Below are positions 6,624 through 12,100 of a DNA stretch of 25,833 bases, piece after piece. Below the pieces are notes generated by a model. That model made no database searches, was not told the origin of the DNA, and saw only the letters and a program-made list of their open reading frames with translations. This DNA comes from a virus, in the IMG/VR virus record IMGVR_UViG_3300032291_002242, positions 1 through 25,833 of that record, one strand, 5' to 3'. A program made the position numbers and the translations under genes. Numbering within the stretch: the stretch's first letter is position 1; each line of letters begins with the position of its first letter.

Positions 6624-7634
6624 ATGTCTTTTTTTACAAGAAACATTTTATCTTTTTATGAACTCAATCAAAAAAATCTTTGGTATTTAAAAAAACATTT
6701 TGCAAGCAATTCAATTCCTGGTCTGTATCAACCAGAGGCGAATGATCCTTTTAACCTTACATGGCAAGATCCAAAGCCTTCTTCTGCAACAGTAGATTAC
6801 GATAACACATATAAGATTAACAGTCTAGGTTTGCGTGGAGAAATATACAACAATCCAGAAATACTGGCATCTGGCTGCTCTTTAACTTTTGGTCTAGGAG
6901 TTCCAGAATTAGGAAGATGGACAAATATTTTTGGCAGCAAGATCAATAAAGATGTTATGAATTTAGCAAATCCTGGTGCAACTGCAAAGACTATCTGTAT
7001 TAATATCATTCAATATTGCATGAATAATAAAATGCCTAAAGAGATTTTTTGTTTGATGCCAGATTTTTTTAGAAGTATGGTAATAGTTGACAAAGAGTTT
7101 TACAAATCAAAAACAATTATGCGTGATATAGGGACAAAAGATCAACTAGACTATGCATTTTGCCTGGCAGAAGTAAAACAGGATAAAGAGTCTATATTTA
7201 TGAGGGTGGAAGATCAAAAATATATAGAAGACTCAACCTCTCCGCATCAATTAATATTAGACTCTATAAACTTTATCTATATTTTAGAATCATTTTGCCT
7301 ATCAAACAACATAAAGTTGTATTGGACTACATGGGATCTAGCAACATCTAGGATTTTAGGAGAACTTGTTAAGTTTAAGGATTTTAAACTGAAAAATTTT
7401 ACACCCATACTTCCTTCTACTCAATTGCTTGGACTTAACGCTTATGCAAACAAAGAATGCAATTCAGATCATGGATCTGAGTTTAGAAGTCACAAGTCTT
7501 GGCCGATTGGCACTGACTACACACTGAAAAACAACAAAAAACAAAAAGACTGGGCTCATATAGGAATTCATGCTCAATATCATGTGGCAGACTTTTTTTA
7601 CAATTTATATAAACAAGAAAACCCCAACATTTGA
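6624..7634 (+). CDS. SGNH/GDSL hydrolase-like protein
   Basis: A 336-residue protein. INSLGLRGE (65-73) then ILASGCSLTFGLGV (80-93) match block I of SGNH hydrolases, but the usual G-D-S reads G-C-S (84-86). NLANPGATA (113-121) matches the Gly-containing block II. DWAHIGIHAQYH (309-320) matches the catalytic D-x-x-H block V. Such enzymes are esterases, often removing or adding acyl groups on glycans. TATACT (6612-6617) is six bases before the ATG. The stop TGA lies inside the -35 box of the next promoter. The GCS variant occurs in phage and cyanobacterial relatives as far as I recall; activity is uncertain. Confidence 0.65.
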   Translation: MSFFTRNILSFYELNQKNLWYLKKHFASNSIPGLYQPEANDPFNLTWQDPKPSSATVDYDNTYKINSLGLRGEIYNNPEILASGCSLTFGLGVPELGRWTNIFGSKINKDVMNLANPGATAKTICINIIQYCMNNKMPKEIFCLMPDFFRSMVIVDKEFYKSKTIMRDIGTKDQLDYAFCLAEVKQDKESIFMRVEDQKYIEDSTSPHQLILDSINFIYILESFCLSNNIKLYWTTWDLATSRILGELVKFKDFKLKNFTPILPSTQLLGLNAYANKECNSDHGSEFRSHKSWPIGTDYTLKNNKKQKDWAHIGIHAQYHVADFFYNLYKQENPNI

Positions 7635-7659
7635 CTTATTGGGGCATATGCAGTATAAT
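7631..7659 (+). promoter_or_regulatory. Consensus promoter with a dyad over the -35 box
   Basis: TTGACT (7631-7636), 17 bp, TATAAT (7654-7659), six bases to the ATG at 7666. CCCCAA (7622-7627) and TTGGGG (7639-7644) form an inverted repeat that brackets the -35 box and the upstream stop codon. It is a possible operator or weak terminator. Confidence 0.75.
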
Positions 7660-7665
7660 TAATAT

Positions 7666-7782
7666 ATGAATCTTGATCAATGTGAAGTATGTAGCCTAAG
7701 TAAAACATCAGAATGGTTTTGGAATGCTCATCAAACAATGAGTGATGGAAAGATTTGGTGCGTTAATGCCAAAAGATCCTAA
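7666..7782 (+). CDS. 38-residue CxxC protein
   Basis: A short ORF headed by a consensus promoter with the ATG six bases after TATAAT. It has CEVC near residue 6, a Trp-rich middle (EWFWNAHQ) and a later single cysteine (WCVNAK), giving a possible three-Cys/one-His zinc site. It overlaps the next tiny gene by 17 bases. No function is recognised. Confidence 0.55.
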   Translation: MNLDQCEVCSLSKTSEWFWNAHQTMSDGKIWCVNAKRS

Positions 7783-7894
7783 GATAATGACTATGGACTG
7801 GCGCAGCCTTGGCTATTGGCCTATTTGGAAAGATGGAAAGAAAGTGTGGGTTCCTAAAGATGATAAATCATTCGACAAAAACACAAAGAACTAG
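7766..7894 (+). CDS. 42-residue basic, tryptophan-containing protein
   Basis: The ATG at 7766 opens 42 codons. The product is lysine-rich with a repeated Trp pattern (WRSLGYWPIWKDGKKVWVP). It overlaps the preceding gene by 17 bases, as neighbours do here. No family is recognised and it could instead be a by-product frame; the overlapping frame at 7809 covers its second half. Confidence 0.4.
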   Translation: MPKDPKIMTMDWRSLGYWPIWKDGKKVWVPKDDKSFDKNTKN

Positions 7895-8177
7895 GATATT
7901 TCCATTACGATGGATAGGGAATATATGTGGAGAGTTTGCTGGCAACCATATTGTTAAGTGTGTGAATATGGATGAGGATGAAGAGTATGGGTGGAGATAT
8001 AAGTACCATGCTTTTATGTGGAAATATCTTAATAAACCTTACGAATGGTGGGGAACATACTATATGATTGATATGGATGCGTGGAAAAAAAGTTTAGATA
8101 AAATAAAGATTGACATGTCTGATTCAGGCTGGGATGATTATGATGAGTTTGGGAAAGCGTACTGGGATAAAGATTAG
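7809..8177 (+). CDS. Acidic/aromatic protein of unknown function
   Basis: The open frame gives up to 122 residues. The convincing part is the C-terminal 85 residues: an acidic, Trp/Tyr-rich block (EYGWRYKYHAFMWKYL, WDDYDEFGKAYWDKD). The start is uncertain. The first ATG (7809) would overlap the preceding gene by 86 bases; ATG 7860 or the ATG beginning MDEDEEYG are alternatives. Its stop overlaps the end of the convergent gene at 8174-8419 by four bases. No family is recognised. Confidence 0.55.
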   Translation: MAIGLFGKMERKCGFLKMINHSTKTQRTRIFPLRWIGNICGEFAGNHIVKCVNMDEDEEYGWRYKYHAFMWKYLNKPYEWWGTYYMIDMDAWKKSLDKIKIDMSDSGWDDYDEFGKAYWDKD

Positions 8178-8419
8178 CCAATATTACCAGAACCAGTTAC
8201 TGATCCAGTTCCAGTTACTGACTTGACACCATACGGTGCCCAGTTATCATTACTTCCTCCACCTACTGCAGGAGGATATCCTGGATTACCAGGGTTGCTA
8301 ATTCTAATGAAGTAGGCTCCGTCAATACCATATGGGTCTCCATCAGTAATAACTGTGTCTCCAATGGCATAAAGTGCTCCATTATTGTATAGTCCTTGAT
8401 AATTTGGTGGTGTTGTCAT
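8174..8419 (-). CDS. Possible tail-fibre or carbohydrate-binding accessory protein
   Basis: An 81-residue protein with Gly, Asn and Pro-rich strands. NYQGLYNNGALYAIGDTV resembles the N-G-x-x-Y-x-x-G-D-V pattern of small carbohydrate-binding or tail-fibre modules in phages, and NWAPYG resembles the end of that module. The tail is Ser/Thr/Gly-rich. It is a lone minus-strand gene inside the rightward block. Its own TATAAT (8426-8431 on +) is six bases from the ATG, and its promoter region is back-to-back with that of the gene at 8476. A structural role is an inference. Confidence 0.5.
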   Translation of the reverse strand: MTTPPNYQGLYNNGALYAIGDTVITDGDPYGIDGAYFIRISNPGNPGYPPAVGGGSNDNWAPYGVKSVTGTGSVTGSGNIG

Positions 8420-8440
8420 AAGATTATTATATCATCATAT

Positions 8441-8469
8441 TTGACATACCCTTGTCCGTAGGGTATACT
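8441..8469 (+). promoter_or_regulatory. Consensus promoter with a spacer dyad
   Basis: TTGACA (8441-8446), 17 bp, TATACT (8464-8469), six bases to the ATG at 8476. ATACCCT (8446-8452) and AGGGTAT (8460-8466) form a 7-bp inverted repeat in the spacer that reaches into the -10 box, so it may be an operator. Confidence 0.8.
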
Positions 8470-8475
8470 TGAAGT

Positions 8476-8649
8476 ATGAGTATAGATGAAATGACACTAA
8501 GAGAAGAAATTGCAAGGGCTATAGAGGCTCTGCCAATTGAAGAATCAAAAACAAATGCTTTAGGTATGCGTATTGCTGCTGCAAAAATTGCAAGAGGAGA
8601 GGATAACTATATGACTAAAATTTTTGAAACACAGGTGGATTTTGAATGA
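8476..8649 (+). CDS. 57-residue helical protein
   Basis: The ORF begins six bases after TATACT. It is a small, mostly helical, acidic protein (MTLREEIARAIEALPIEE, then MRIAAAKIARGED). A common phage pattern is a small helical protein followed by a one-span membrane protein, as here (8646-8735, ATGA overlap). No family is recognised. Confidence 0.6.
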   Translation: MSIDEMTLREEIARAIEALPIEESKTNALGMRIAAAKIARGEDNYMTKIFETQVDFE

Positions 8650-8735
8650 TTAGTCTTTTCTTTTTAATTCCAGCATTCTTATTAGGGTATGCTGTTTGCT
8701 ATTTTGTTATGACATATAATGTTGATCAGAACTAG
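8646..8735 (+). CDS. 29-residue single-span membrane protein
   Basis: The ATG overlaps the preceding stop (ATGA). Residues 3-24 are a continuous hydrophobic segment (SLFFLIPAFLLGYAVCYFVM), followed by a short polar tail. It overlaps the HAD-phosphatase start by 17 bases. It may be a real micro-protein or simply couple translation to the next gene. The function is unknown. Confidence 0.45.
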   Translation: MISLFFLIPAFLLGYAVCYFVMTYNVDQN

Positions 8736-9186
8736 TCCTGTAACTCCAGCGGTCATCTTTGATGTAGATGGCACATTAGCCAATGTAGATCCATACCTAC
8801 ATCTTGTTCGTGGCTCTAATAGGGATTACGATGCCTTTCATGAGGCCTCTATAGATGCCCTGCCAAATTTTGAAGTAGTCGAAATGTTAAATGAGGCTTT
8901 TTTTGATCAAAAACATATAATAATTGTCACATCAAGAAAAGAAAACTGGCGTGGCATAACCTCTCAGTGGCTTGCTAAAAACGATATTGGACATCATGCA
9001 TTATACATGCGGAAAGATGATGATAACAGACCAGACTACGAAGTAAAAAAGGATATACTAATTCAAATTAAGAAATATTGGAATGTCCTTCATGCAGTTG
9101 ACGACAACCCAAATGTTATTAGACTTTGGGAAGATCATGGTATTCCTACTACCAAGATAGGCACATGGGATGGAAACAAATCTTGA
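8719..9186 (+). CDS. HAD-superfamily phosphatase, PNK 3'-phosphatase-like
   Basis: A 155-residue protein. VIFDVDGTLA (12-21) is HAD motif I (D15-x-D17-G-T). IIIVTSRKENW near residue 73 is motif II with the conserved threonine. KKDILIQIKK supplies a lysine, and HAVDDNPNVIRLWEDHGI (135-152) is motif III with the metal-binding acidic pair. The order and spacing match the phosphatase half of T4 polynucleotide kinase and small phage HAD phosphatases, so nucleotide or nucleic-acid end repair is a reasonable guess; no kinase domain is present. The stop TGA lies in the -35 box of the next promoter. Confidence 0.75.
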   Translation: MLIRTSPVTPAVIFDVDGTLANVDPYLHLVRGSNRDYDAFHEASIDALPNFEVVEMLNEAFFDQKHIIIVTSRKENWRGITSQWLAKNDIGHHALYMRKDDDNRPDYEVKKDILIQIKKYWNVLHAVDDNPNVIRLWEDHGIPTTKIGTWDGNKS

Positions 9187-9211
9187 CACACATTCCTCAG
9201 TATGGTATGAT
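9183..9211 (+). promoter_or_regulatory. Consensus promoter for a leaderless transcript
   Basis: TTGACA (9183-9188), 17 bp, TATGAT (9206-9211), six bases to the ATG at 9218. The upstream stop (9184-9186) is inside the -35 hexamer. Confidence 0.75.
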
Positions 9212-9217
9212 TAGTTT

Positions 9218-9346
9218 ATGAGCAAACGAGTTAAGAAAATATATAAGTGTGTTGAGTGTGAGACTATGATTACAATTGTAACCAGGGTTCACGAACTTCC
9301 AGAGTCAATCATTTGTCCTTGTGACAAAGTAGCAGAAAGTCAGTGA
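9218..9346 (+). CDS. 42-residue zinc-ribbon protein
   Basis: CVEC near residue 11 and CPC near residue 33 form a C-x2-C...C-x-C knuckle pair. The arrangement is a minimal zinc ribbon with a short linker (TMITIVTRVHELPESI). It has its own strong promoter and an ATG at the predicted mRNA 5' end. It is followed by two more tiny genes. No function is recognised. Confidence 0.6.
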   Translation: MSKRVKKIYKCVECETMITIVTRVHELPESIICPCDKVAESQ

Positions 9347-9350
9347 TATA

Positions 9351-9518
9351 GTGAAAAAGTCTAATAACAAAGTCTCTCAGCATAAAATTAAAAGAGCAAA
9401 CAAAAATAAAAAAAGAGTTCAGGCTAAACCACACCTTTCTAAATTTGAAAGAAAGCAAGCATTCTTAAGAGAACAAATAATTAATCAGTCACTGTTTCAG
9501 GCATCTCAAAATATTTAG
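9351..9518 (+). CDS. 55-residue highly basic protein
   Basis: GTG at 9351 opens 55 codons. Lys, Arg and Asn dominate the N-terminal half (KIKRANKNKKRVQAKPH); the C-terminal half is a polar helix (FERKQAFLREQIINQ). The charge suggests nucleic-acid binding. The start is four bases after the preceding stop. No family is recognised. Confidence 0.5.
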   Translation: MKKSNNKVSQHKIKRANKNKKRVQAKPHLSKFERKQAFLREQIINQSLFQASQNI

Positions 9519-9529
9519 GAGATAGGCAA

Positions 9530-9673
9530 TTGGTAGATCAAGACGAGTTAAAAAAAATACCAAAAGAACTAAAGAGTTACATTATTAAAGAGCATATGAA
9601 GACATACTATTACTCTACTGTTGGAATCTTATGTTTTTTGCTTGGCACATTCTTTGGTTTATTAATTAAATAA
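9530..9673 (+). CDS. 47-residue single-span membrane protein
   Basis: A TTG start preceded by AGGAG (9517-9521) at good spacing. The first half is charged and helical (DELKKIPKELKSYIIKEH); the second is a membrane segment (VGILCFLLGTFFGLLI) ending in a lysine. The start codon and function are uncertain. It is just upstream of the tRNA-Met gene. Confidence 0.5.
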   Translation: MVDQDELKKIPKELKSYIIKEHMKTYYYSTVGILCFLLGTFFGLLIK

Positions 9674-9679
9674 GGACTA

Positions 9680-9754
9680 GCACCAGTAGCCAAGTTGGTT
9701 AAGGCACCGAACTCATAATTCGGCTATTCGTAGGTTCAAGTCCTACCTGGTGTA
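9680..9754 (+). tRNA. tRNA with CAU anticodon (Met, or Ile2)
   Basis: The acceptor GCACCAG pairs with CTGGTGT. The anticodon arm is CCGAA-CTCATAA-TTCGG, giving CAU. The T arm is GTAGG-TTCAAGT-CCTAC. No CCA is encoded. CAU could be elongator Met or lysidine-modified Ile; the presence of a separate UAU tRNA makes Met more likely. Confidence 0.85.
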
Positions 9755-9755
9755 C

Positions 9756-9784
9756 TTGACATACCGTGCCAAAATCGGTATAAT
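9756..9784 (+). promoter_or_regulatory. Consensus promoter with a spacer dyad
   Basis: TTGACA (9756-9761), 17 bp, TATAAT (9779-9784). ATACCG (9761-9766) and CGGTAT (9776-9781) form an inverted repeat, the same layout as at 8441. Here the transcript has a leader of about 23 bases with an AAAGGA ribosome-binding site before the ATG at 9814. Confidence 0.8.
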
Positions 9785-9813
9785 TATCATATAACTACTA
9801 ACAAAGGATAAAA

Positions 9814-10191
9814 ATGAAGAAAGTAATCGTATCTCTATTAGTTGCAGGACTATGTATTTTTTCTGTTGTTCCATCGCAGGCTGCTGTAAGTAAGGCAAAT
9901 AAGGTTGCATGTACTCAGACCATGGGTCTAATCGCTCAAATGTATATGTCAAATATGGCTTCTGATACACCAACTGTTCATGATGCAAAATGGGAAAAGA
10001 GTGTTAAGTTAAAGGCTACGAAATTACGCTCATATGCAAAACCAGCAACAGGCAAAATTAAGTCACAAATCAATTCTATGGCAGCAACTTTTGATAAGGC
10101 TATTAAGTTAAAGAATGACGAAGATGCTTCTTTTGAAAATTCTTTAAATTTACTTACACAGTCAAATGTACTTGAAGTGTTGTGCAAATAA
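9814..10191 (+). CDS. Small secreted protein with signal peptide
   Basis: A 125-residue protein. Residues 1-24 form a signal peptide: MKK, hydrophobic core VIVSLLVAGLCIFSVV, cleavage after PSQA-A. The mature part is mostly helical and lysine-rich, with one cysteine near its N-terminus and one at the C-terminus that could form a disulfide. No family is recognised. Unlike most genes here it has an untranslated leader with a ribosome-binding site. Secretion suggests a role at the cell surface, such as superinfection exclusion or envelope change, but that is speculation. Confidence 0.65.
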   Translation: MKKVIVSLLVAGLCIFSVVPSQAAVSKANKVACTQTMGLIAQMYMSNMASDTPTVHDAKWEKSVKLKATKLRSYAKPATGKIKSQINSMAATFDKAIKLKNDEDASFENSLNLLTQSNVLEVLCK

Positions 10192-10319
10192 TGTACGAAG
10201 ACGATAGTGTATTCTCAGATTACGATAACGATACATACGACCATAACCCTTTCTTAGGACCAAGAGATGTAATTGGATCAGAAGATAATTGGGGAATAAA
10301 CGCTCCTGATTGGGCATAA
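10191..10319 (+). CDS. 42-residue acidic protein
   Basis: Starts in a TAATG overlap with the secreted-protein gene. It is strongly acidic (DDSVFSDYDNDTYDHNP) with an aromatic C-terminus (NWGINAPDWA). It carries the last copy of the polar octamer, read as D-Y-D. Small acidic phage proteins sometimes mimic DNA or inhibit host enzymes; there is no direct evidence here. Confidence 0.5.
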   Translation: MYEDDSVFSDYDNDTYDHNPFLGPRDVIGSEDNWGINAPDWA

Positions 10320-10337
10320 TCGGGTAGTTAAAGGTTT

Positions 10338-10411
10338 ACATCTGTAACTCAGTTGGTTAGAGTACCTGCCTTATATGCAGAGAGCCGAAGGTTCGAGTCC
10401 TTCCAGATGTA
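10338..10411 (+). tRNA. tRNA-Ile (UAU anticodon)
   Basis: The acceptor ACATCTG pairs with CAGATGT. The D arm is ACTC...GAGT. The anticodon loop is CTTATAT, giving UAU, which reads AUA. The T arm is GAAGG-TTCGAGT-CCTTC. One mismatch is seen at the top of the anticodon stem. UAU is rare in bacteria, which usually read AUA with a CAU tRNA modified to lysidine. AUA codons are frequent in this window. Confidence 0.85.
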
Positions 10412-10415
10412 CCGT

Positions 10416-10491
10416 GTCTTCATCGTCTAGTGGCCTAGGACTCTGCCCTTTCACGGCAGCAACACGGATTCGAATTCCGTTGGAGATACCA
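10416..10491 (+). tRNA. tRNA-Glu (UUC anticodon)
   Basis: The acceptor GTCTTCA pairs with TGGAGAT. The anticodon arm CTGCC-CTTTCAC-GGCAG gives UUC. The T arm is ACGGA-TTCGAAT-TCCGT. The 3' end reads ACCA, so CCA appears to be encoded. Confidence 0.85.
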
Positions 10492-10492
10492 A

Positions 10493-10565
10493 ACCTCTGT
10501 AGTTCAGTGGACAGAACGATGGACTTCTAAGCCATGCGTCGCAAGTTCGATTCTTGCCAGGGGTA
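10493..10565 (+). tRNA. tRNA-Arg (UCU anticodon)
   Basis: The acceptor ACCTCTG pairs with CAGGGGT. The anticodon loop CTTCTAA gives UCU, reading AGA. The T arm is GCAAG-TTCGATT-CTTGC. One A-G mismatch is present at the base of the anticodon loop. AGA is a favoured Arg codon in the left-arm genes. Confidence 0.8.
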
Positions 10566-10593
10566 CAAAATATTCATAGTGTATAATCATTAT

Positions 10594-10986
10594 ATGGAAA
10601 AAATAACATGTAAAGATCTATGGAAAGAGTTACTTTTTAGTGAACCAGATGGTCAAAATACTGTGGCTTGTAAAGAAAGAATGGCAAAATATTCTAAAGA
10701 TGACTGGTCTATTATGGCCAAAGAAGCAATTGATTTAACAAATATGCTTGCTGAATTAGTTAAAAACAAAGTTCCAATTGAAAGTAAACTTGCAGAAGAT
10801 GGCTTTGATGCTTTAATTAAACACTTTGCCGACTGGTTTTTTACAATAGACAAAAAAAATGCTGAAAAACTTGCATTTGTTTGTTCTCTTCACCCAGACT
10901 ACATAACATTTTTTGACGGATATGCTATTGGACTGTCAAAGTACATAGGAAAAATTGGTTTTCGTTACTCATACAAACTTGCATAA
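10594..10986 (+). CDS. TipAS-like domain protein
   Basis: A 130-residue all-helical protein. Its pattern (KDDWSIMAKEAIDLTNMLAE, then HFADWFFTIDKKNAEKL, then a YITFFDGYAIGLSKYI ending) resembles the TipAS drug-recognition domain of MerR-type TipA regulators, which traps thiopeptides such as thiostrepton. No DNA-binding domain is attached. A stand-alone domain could bind a small molecule or peptide. The start is 10594 because TATAAT (10582-10587) is six bases upstream; the longer in-frame start would overlap the tRNA-Arg gene. It converges, five bases apart, with the first leftward gene. Confidence 0.65.
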   Translation: MEKITCKDLWKELLFSEPDGQNTVACKERMAKYSKDDWSIMAKEAIDLTNMLAELVKNKVPIESKLAEDGFDALIKHFADWFFTIDKKNAEKLAFVCSLHPDYITFFDGYAIGLSKYIGKIGFRYSYKLA

Positions 10987-10991
10987 TAAAC

Positions 10992-11120
10992 TTATTTTTT
11001 AGGATGCTTTGGTTCATATGGTGCGATCTTAGACTTAACTCGACCATCTTTGTATAGTCTAACAATCCATCCATCTTTAATCTGAATAGGATTAAACGCT
11101 GTTGCTTTTTTCTTTGGCAT
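10992..11120 (-). CDS. 42-residue basic protein
   Basis: This ORF begins in a TAATG overlap with the upstream gene (11120-11560). The sequence is strand-rich and basic (IKDGWIVRLYKDGRVKSK) with lysine-rich ends. It is the last gene of the leftward block. The motif DGWIVRLYKDGR looks like a small beta-sheet module often seen beside phage structural genes, but no function is assigned. Confidence 0.55.
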   Translation of the reverse strand: MPKKKATAFNPIQIKDGWIVRLYKDGRVKSKIAPYEPKHPKK

Positions 11121-11560
11121 TACTTTGCCACCTTAAATGGAGAATCAGCCCAACTATCTGACTTAGCAACTGGTATACAGTTTGGTACTGGCTTCCCATC
11201 AGCACCTGGCTTCATTCCTCTTTGAACATATCCATCCCAGCAAGGTGCAGCCTTTCCCATTTGTGCGTCATACATTGCCATAGCAACTTCTGAATCTTCT
11301 GGCTCAACCATTAGTGGTGGGATCTGTACATACATAGACATTGCACATGCAGTGTATAGTCTTGTTGCTTCCCATAGTCCGCTTTCTTCTTGTTCAAATA
11401 GTTGAATCATTACCGCAGGATTTTCTGCACTTGCTTCCATATAATATTCTGTTTCTGGATTACCAAGAGCGCCTTCATACATAACATGTACTACTTGCCC
11501 TATGTGTGTATCTCCTTCTCCACCGTGGGAGGTCATTGCGAAATCGCCTTCTTTTAGCAT
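11120..11560 (-). CDS. Phage protein with C-terminal CWxGY...VPNC motif
   Basis: A 146-residue protein. The N-terminal part (KEGDFAMTSHGGEGDTHIG) is strand-rich. The C-terminal part contains CWDGYVQRGMKPG followed by KPVPNCIPV, a motif I recognise at the ends of several actinophage and cyanophage head or protease-related proteins. Its role here is unknown. Its TATAAT (11567-11572 on +) is six bases before the ATG and overlaps the stop of the HNH gene upstream. Confidence 0.6.
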   Translation of the reverse strand: MLKEGDFAMTSHGGEGDTHIGQVVHVMYEGALGNPETEYYMEASAENPAVMIQLFEQEESGLWEATRLYTACAMSMYVQIPPLMVEPEDSEVAMAMYDAQMGKAAPCWDGYVQRGMKPGADGKPVPNCIPVAKSDSWADSPFKVAK

Positions 11561-11567
11561 ATAACTA

Positions 11568-11840
11568 TTATAGCATGCCGTTTAGCCTGTTGTGGGTCCT
11601 TATTCTGTGGCAGTTGGCACAAACCACCTCACACTTTTCGATCTCTTTCTTAATAGACTTCCATGAAAAACCATCATGGATCATCCTTGATACATTGTAC
11701 TTCTTGTCTCTTATGTGGTCAAAGTCTAAGATAATATGATTATTGATTCCACAATCTACACAGCCAGAATCTTCTTTTATCTTGGCCAGCATCTTCTTAT
11801 ACTGCTGCTTATTATAATGGTCTAACTCTTTGTCAGTCAT
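11568..11840 (-). CDS. HNH endonuclease
   Basis: A 90-residue protein from the ATG at 11840. CVDCG, then ILDFDHI (the central D-H of the beta-beta-alpha metal fold), then CEVVCANCHRIRTHNR give the complete Cys4-supported HNH pattern. It should nick or cut DNA. Phage HNH enzymes serve as homing nucleases or in packaging. The longer in-frame start at 11882 is rejected because TATAAT (11848-11853) precedes the ATG at 11840 by seven bases. Upstream on the same strand lies the structured noncoding segment 11868-12058. Confidence 0.85.
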   Translation of the reverse strand: MTDKELDHYNKQQYKKMLAKIKEDSGCVDCGINNHIILDFDHIRDKKYNVSRMIHDGFSWKSIKKEIEKCEVVCANCHRIRTHNRLNGML

Positions 11841-11867
11841 TGATATTATTATACCGCCAAATGTTAG

Positions 11868-11951
11868 GTCCCACACAAGCAATTCACCTGACTTGCGCCA
11901 CGGTCTCTATCCAATGGGTAACTAATCCATCACTAAGGTCCTGTGTGGGAC
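11868..11951 (-). ncRNA. Possible structured RNA element closed by a 10-bp stem
   Basis: GTCCCACACA (11868-11877) and TGTGTGGGAC (11942-11951) are perfect inverted repeats enclosing 64 bases with smaller possible stems. Overall length (84 nt) is tRNA-like, but no T-loop or anticodon arm fits. On the minus strand TATAAT-like and TACAAT sequences lie just before the first arm, so an RNA could start there. There is no ORF on either strand that looks real. Confidence 0.4.
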
Positions 11952-11973
11952 AATTATATTGTAGCATAGGAAA

Positions 11974-12055
11974 TGAGCAGTTTATAGACGACTGCTCAGG
12001 TCTATTGGCCACGAAGATTCGACTCCTGCCAACTCTCCCCTCATGGGAGCATCCG
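11974..12055. other. Pseudoknot-like and hairpin-rich noncoding stretch
   Basis: GAGCAGT (11974-11980), ATAGAC (11983-11988), ACTGCTC (11990-11996) and GTCTAT (11999-12004) lie in the order a-b-a'-b', the pattern of an H-type pseudoknot; it is the same on both strands. TTGGC/GCCAA flank a further hairpin, and CTCCC/GGGAG another near 12,035-12,050. TTCGACTCCTGCC (about 12017-12029) resembles a tRNA 3' half, but no matching 5' half is found. The gap between the HNH gene and hsp20 holds nothing else. Confidence 0.4.
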
Positions 12056-12100
12056 TTGTAAAACCTTTTAAAGTCTCATAGCGGAATGTTATCTATTATA

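Larger units (their letters stand above)
42..10226 (+). repeat. Dispersed polar octamer (G/C)ATTACGA
   Basis: Twelve copies, all on the + strand, begin at 42, 215, 612, 650, 1323, 1664, 1837, 5640, 6795, 7903, 8824 and 10218. Eight start with G and four with C, and every copy is followed by A or T. None was found by eye on the minus strand or after 10,226, apart from an AATTACGA on the minus strand near 14,622-14,629. They fall in three reading frames and in noncoding DNA, so the conservation is at the DNA level. Function is unknown. Confidence 0.7.

Noticed and set aside
9743-9988. 81-codon minus ORF
   Set aside because: It is antisense to the secreted-protein gene, which has a clear promoter, ribosome-binding site and signal peptide.
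1323-10225. GATTACGA explained as the codons for Asp-Tyr-Asp/Glu
   Set aside because: Only about five of twelve copies are in that frame; the others are in two other frames or noncoding.
10534-10593. N-terminal extension of the TipAS-like gene
   Set aside because: It overlaps the tRNA-Arg gene and the promoter; the ATG at 10594 fits.
11868-12058. tRNA or tmRNA gene
   Set aside because: Acceptor-like stem and a TTCGACT loop-like sequence exist but no canonical T arm, anticodon arm or tag ORF could be matched on either strand.
11840-12061. 73-codon + strand ORF
   Set aside because: Its sequence has no protein-like pattern and it spans the inverted repeats and the pseudoknot, so a structured noncoding region is a better explanation.
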